A DNA stretch of 64,000 bases from Streptomyces sp. NBC_00654 (GTDB lineage: Bacteria > Actinomycetota > Actinomycetes > Streptomycetales > Streptomycetaceae). Every line of letters begins with the position of its first letter. The stretch's first letter is position 1. Below the pieces are notes generated by a model. That model saw only the letters and a program-made list of their open reading frames with translations, did not search any database and had not been told where the DNA came from. Both the position numbers and the translations under genes were made by a program. Shown here piece by piece: positions 62,600 through 64,000 of the stretch. The stretch is taken from the NCBI RefSeq assembly GCF_026341775.1, contig NZ_JAPEOB010000002.1, forward strand, positions 2,232,001-2,296,000, read 5' to 3'.

Positions 62600-63934
62600 T
62601 CAGCGCAGGTGCGAGGTGTCGTTGAGCACGCGCACGGACGCGTTGCCGTCCGCGTAGTAGGCCACCGTCGAGATGGAGGCCGCCGAGAGCTCCATACGGA
62701 ACATGGACTGCGGCGGGGCCTCCAGGGCGAGCCTGACCAGGGTCTTGATCGGGGTGACATGGGTGACCAGGAGCACCGTGCGGCCCGCGTAGCGGGAGAC
62801 CAGGCGGTCGCGGGCGGCCGAGACGCGCTCGGCGACCTCGGCGAAGCTCTCGCCACCGCCGGTCGGGGCCGCGTCGGGGGAGGCCAGCCAGGTGGTCAGG
62901 TCCTCGCCGTGGCGCTCCCGCACCTCGGCGAAGGTCAGTCCCTCCCAGGCTCCGAAGTCCGTCTCGCGCAGGCCGTCCTCGACGGTGACGTCCAGGCCGA
63001 GGCGGGCGGCGACGGCCGCGGCGGTCTCACGGCAGCGGCGCAGGGGCGAGCTGACGATCGCCTGGACCGAGCCCCGCGCGGCGAAGTGCCCGGCGGCGCG
63101 GGCCGCCTGGTCGCGGCCCGTCTCCGAGAGTTCGGGGTCGGCGCCGCCACTGCCGGAGAACCGCTTCTCGGGGGTGAGGGCCGTCTCGCCGTGCCGGAGC
63201 AGGACGAAGGTGGCGGGCGCGCCCAGATCCGGGGCGGCACCCCAGCCCACCTGCGGGGCGGGCGCGGAAGCCGGGGCGGCCCGGGTGCCCGTGGGGGCGG
63301 CCGGGGCCTGTGTGGCCGCCGGAGCCTGCGGGTGTGCCGGGGCCTGCGGGTGTGCCGTGCCCGCGGCACGGGCACCGGCCAGGGCCGCGCGGGCCTTCGC
63401 CGCGCCCGCCGCCGCGTCACCGGGCGGCCCCTGGACCGGGGGAAGCCCGCCGCGGGGCGTGTCGAGGTCCGCCGTCGAGGACGACGGCTCCCACTGCTCG
63501 CCCCGCCTGCCCGCGTCCATCGCCTCGTTGGCCAGCCGGTCCGCGTGCTTGTTCTGCGCCCGGGGGATCCACTCGTACGTGACGAGGGTGGGCGGGAGGA
63601 CGGCGGCCGCCCGTGCCGCGAGCGGCTTCATGTCGGGGTGCTTGATCTTCCAGCGCCCCGACATCTGCTCGACCACCAGCTTGGAGTCCATCCGCACACA
63701 CACCTGGACGGAACCGTCCGACGCGTCCGGGAACAGCGCCTTCGCGGCTTCCAGACCGGCGATCAGGCCCCGGTACTCGGCGACGTTGTTCGTCGCGACA
63801 CCGATGTACTCGGCGGCCTCGGCGAGCGTCTCGCCGGTGGCCGGGTCGATGACGACGGCACCGTATCCGGCGGGCCCCGGGTTGCCCCGGGAACCGCCGT
63901 CGGCCTCGACGACAAGCCGGCGGACAGGCGGCAT
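62600..63934 (-). CDS. Bifunctional RNase HI/acid phosphatase
   Basis: A 444-aa fusion. The N-terminal RNase HI domain (1-140) has Asp12 in VEADGGSRGNPGPAGYG, Glu53 in NNVAEYRGLIAGLE, Asp83 in RMDSKLVVEQM and Asp132 in NKHADRLANEA, the full catalytic set that cuts RNA in RNA/DNA hybrids. An Ala/Pro/Gln-rich linker (about 165-235) joins a histidine-phosphatase domain starting with RHGE at 247-250 and EFADF-type DFGAWEGLTFAEV. Such fusions were described in S. coelicolor and in Mycobacterium, where the second domain resembles CobC. The ATG overlaps the upstream stop by one base (TAATG), so it is cotranscribed with the zinc-ribbon gene. Confidence 0.96.
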   Translation of the reverse strand: MPPVRRLVVEADGGSRGNPGPAGYGAVVIDPATGETLAEAAEYIGVATNNVAEYRGLIAGLEAAKALFPDASDGSVQVCVRMDSKLVVEQMSGRWKIKHPDMKPLAARAAAVLPPTLVTYEWIPRAQNKHADRLANEAMDAGRRGEQWEPSSSTADLDTPRGGLPPVQGPPGDAAAGAAKARAALAGARAAGTAHPQAPAHPQAPAATQAPAAPTGTRAAPASAPAPQVGWGAAPDLGAPATFVLLRHGETALTPEKRFSGSGGADPELSETGRDQAARAAGHFAARGSVQAIVSSPLRRCRETAAAVAARLGLDVTVEDGLRETDFGAWEGLTFAEVRERHGEDLTTWLASPDAAPTGGGESFAEVAERVSAARDRLVSRYAGRTVLLVTHVTPIKTLVRLALEAPPQSMFRMELSAASISTVAYYADGNASVRVLNDTSHLR

Positions 63935-64000
63935 TACAGGCCCGACTCCGAGGTGCGCACCAGGATGCGGTGGCAGTTCTCGCAGCGCAGCACCGTGTCG
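63934..64000 (-). CDS. C4-type zinc-ribbon protein, C-terminal end only
   Basis: The last 21 codons of a minus-strand gene that enters from the right: DTVLRCENCHRILVRTSESG plus Leu and TAA. CENCHRILV is the second knuckle of a CxxC zinc ribbon. In actinomycetes the gene before the RNase H fusion usually codes for a coiled-coil zinc-ribbon (CT398-like) protein. The stop overlaps the ATG of the fusion gene (TAATG). Confidence 0.75.
   Translation of the reverse strand, partial: DTVLRCENCHRILVRTSESGL

Overview
The window is chromosomal DNA of a Streptomyces-type actinomycete. The evidence is very high G+C, many GTG and TTG starts, DtxR/DmdR1-type iron boxes, an LAxTG (class E) sortase signal, a SARP/AfsR-type regulator, several -10 elements placed so close to start codons that the mRNAs look leaderless, and a fused RNase HI/acid phosphatase. 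From memory, the gene order resembles the S. coelicolor chromosome between the glnA2 and rnhA/cobC-type loci. I see no rRNA, tRNA, IS element, prophage or CRISPR array, and no stretch over 300 bp lacks a gene.

Layout. 0-2 kb: a glutamine-synthetase-like gene (glnA2) with a possible GlnR half-site, and the start of a GGCT-fold gene. 2-6.3 kb: a putative copper region with DUF3105 and DUF305 membrane-anchored proteins, a CBS protein, a DUF6153 protein behind a CsoR-like operator, and a three-domain multicopper oxidase. 6.4-16.5 kb: nadE, an MFS exporter, a membrane-anchored EEP hydrolase, a TetR/DHA2 efflux pair with a palindromic operator, panB and a DrrAB-like ABC exporter. 16.6-25 kb: a 1182-aa AfsR-like regulator, a site-2 protease, an F420-dependent NADP reductase, an MFS protein and methionine aminopeptidase.

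25-37.8 kb is the most coherent system: heme and iron acquisition. Heme oxygenase, two HtaA-domain surface proteins (one with an LASTG sortase signal), a hemin ABC transporter (HmuTUV type) and the EfeO-EfeB-EfeU iron uptake set lie together. Iron-box-like sites stand before the oxygenase, between htaA and hmuT, and before efeO. The likely flow is heme binding at the surface, transfer to the lipoprotein, import, ring opening by the oxygenase, and parallel elemental iron uptake by EfeUOB. An uncharacterised lipoprotein gene overlaps the end of efeU by 122 bp.

37.8-57.4 kb is mixed accessory and housekeeping content: a short prim-pol-like protein, TetR regulators, a DDAH/amidinotransferase-family enzyme, an Rsm22-like methyltransferase, four further MFS exporters, a Gfo/Idh/MocA oxidoreductase, a PhoD-family phosphatase, an SDR, a lamin-tail-domain secreted protein, a PhzF protein, a GT2 glycosyltransferase, a GNAT and a LysR regulator. 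57.6-58.0 kb is the RNase P RNA on the minus strand, next to a NUDIX remnant. 58-64 kb holds a TetR/DUF4260 operon with two perfect operators, a MerR remnant, an RNB exonuclease with one altered active-site position, YaaA, a KDPG-aldolase-like gene with a palindromic operator, the RNase HI/phosphatase fusion and the end of a zinc-ribbon protein.

Two copies of one palindromic element, in opposite orientation, each begin on the last base of a TAG stop codon (after panB and after the DDAH-family gene). No wholly unknown multi-gene system could be demonstrated; the best leads are in the heme region, the copper region, the stop-codon palindrome and several operators.
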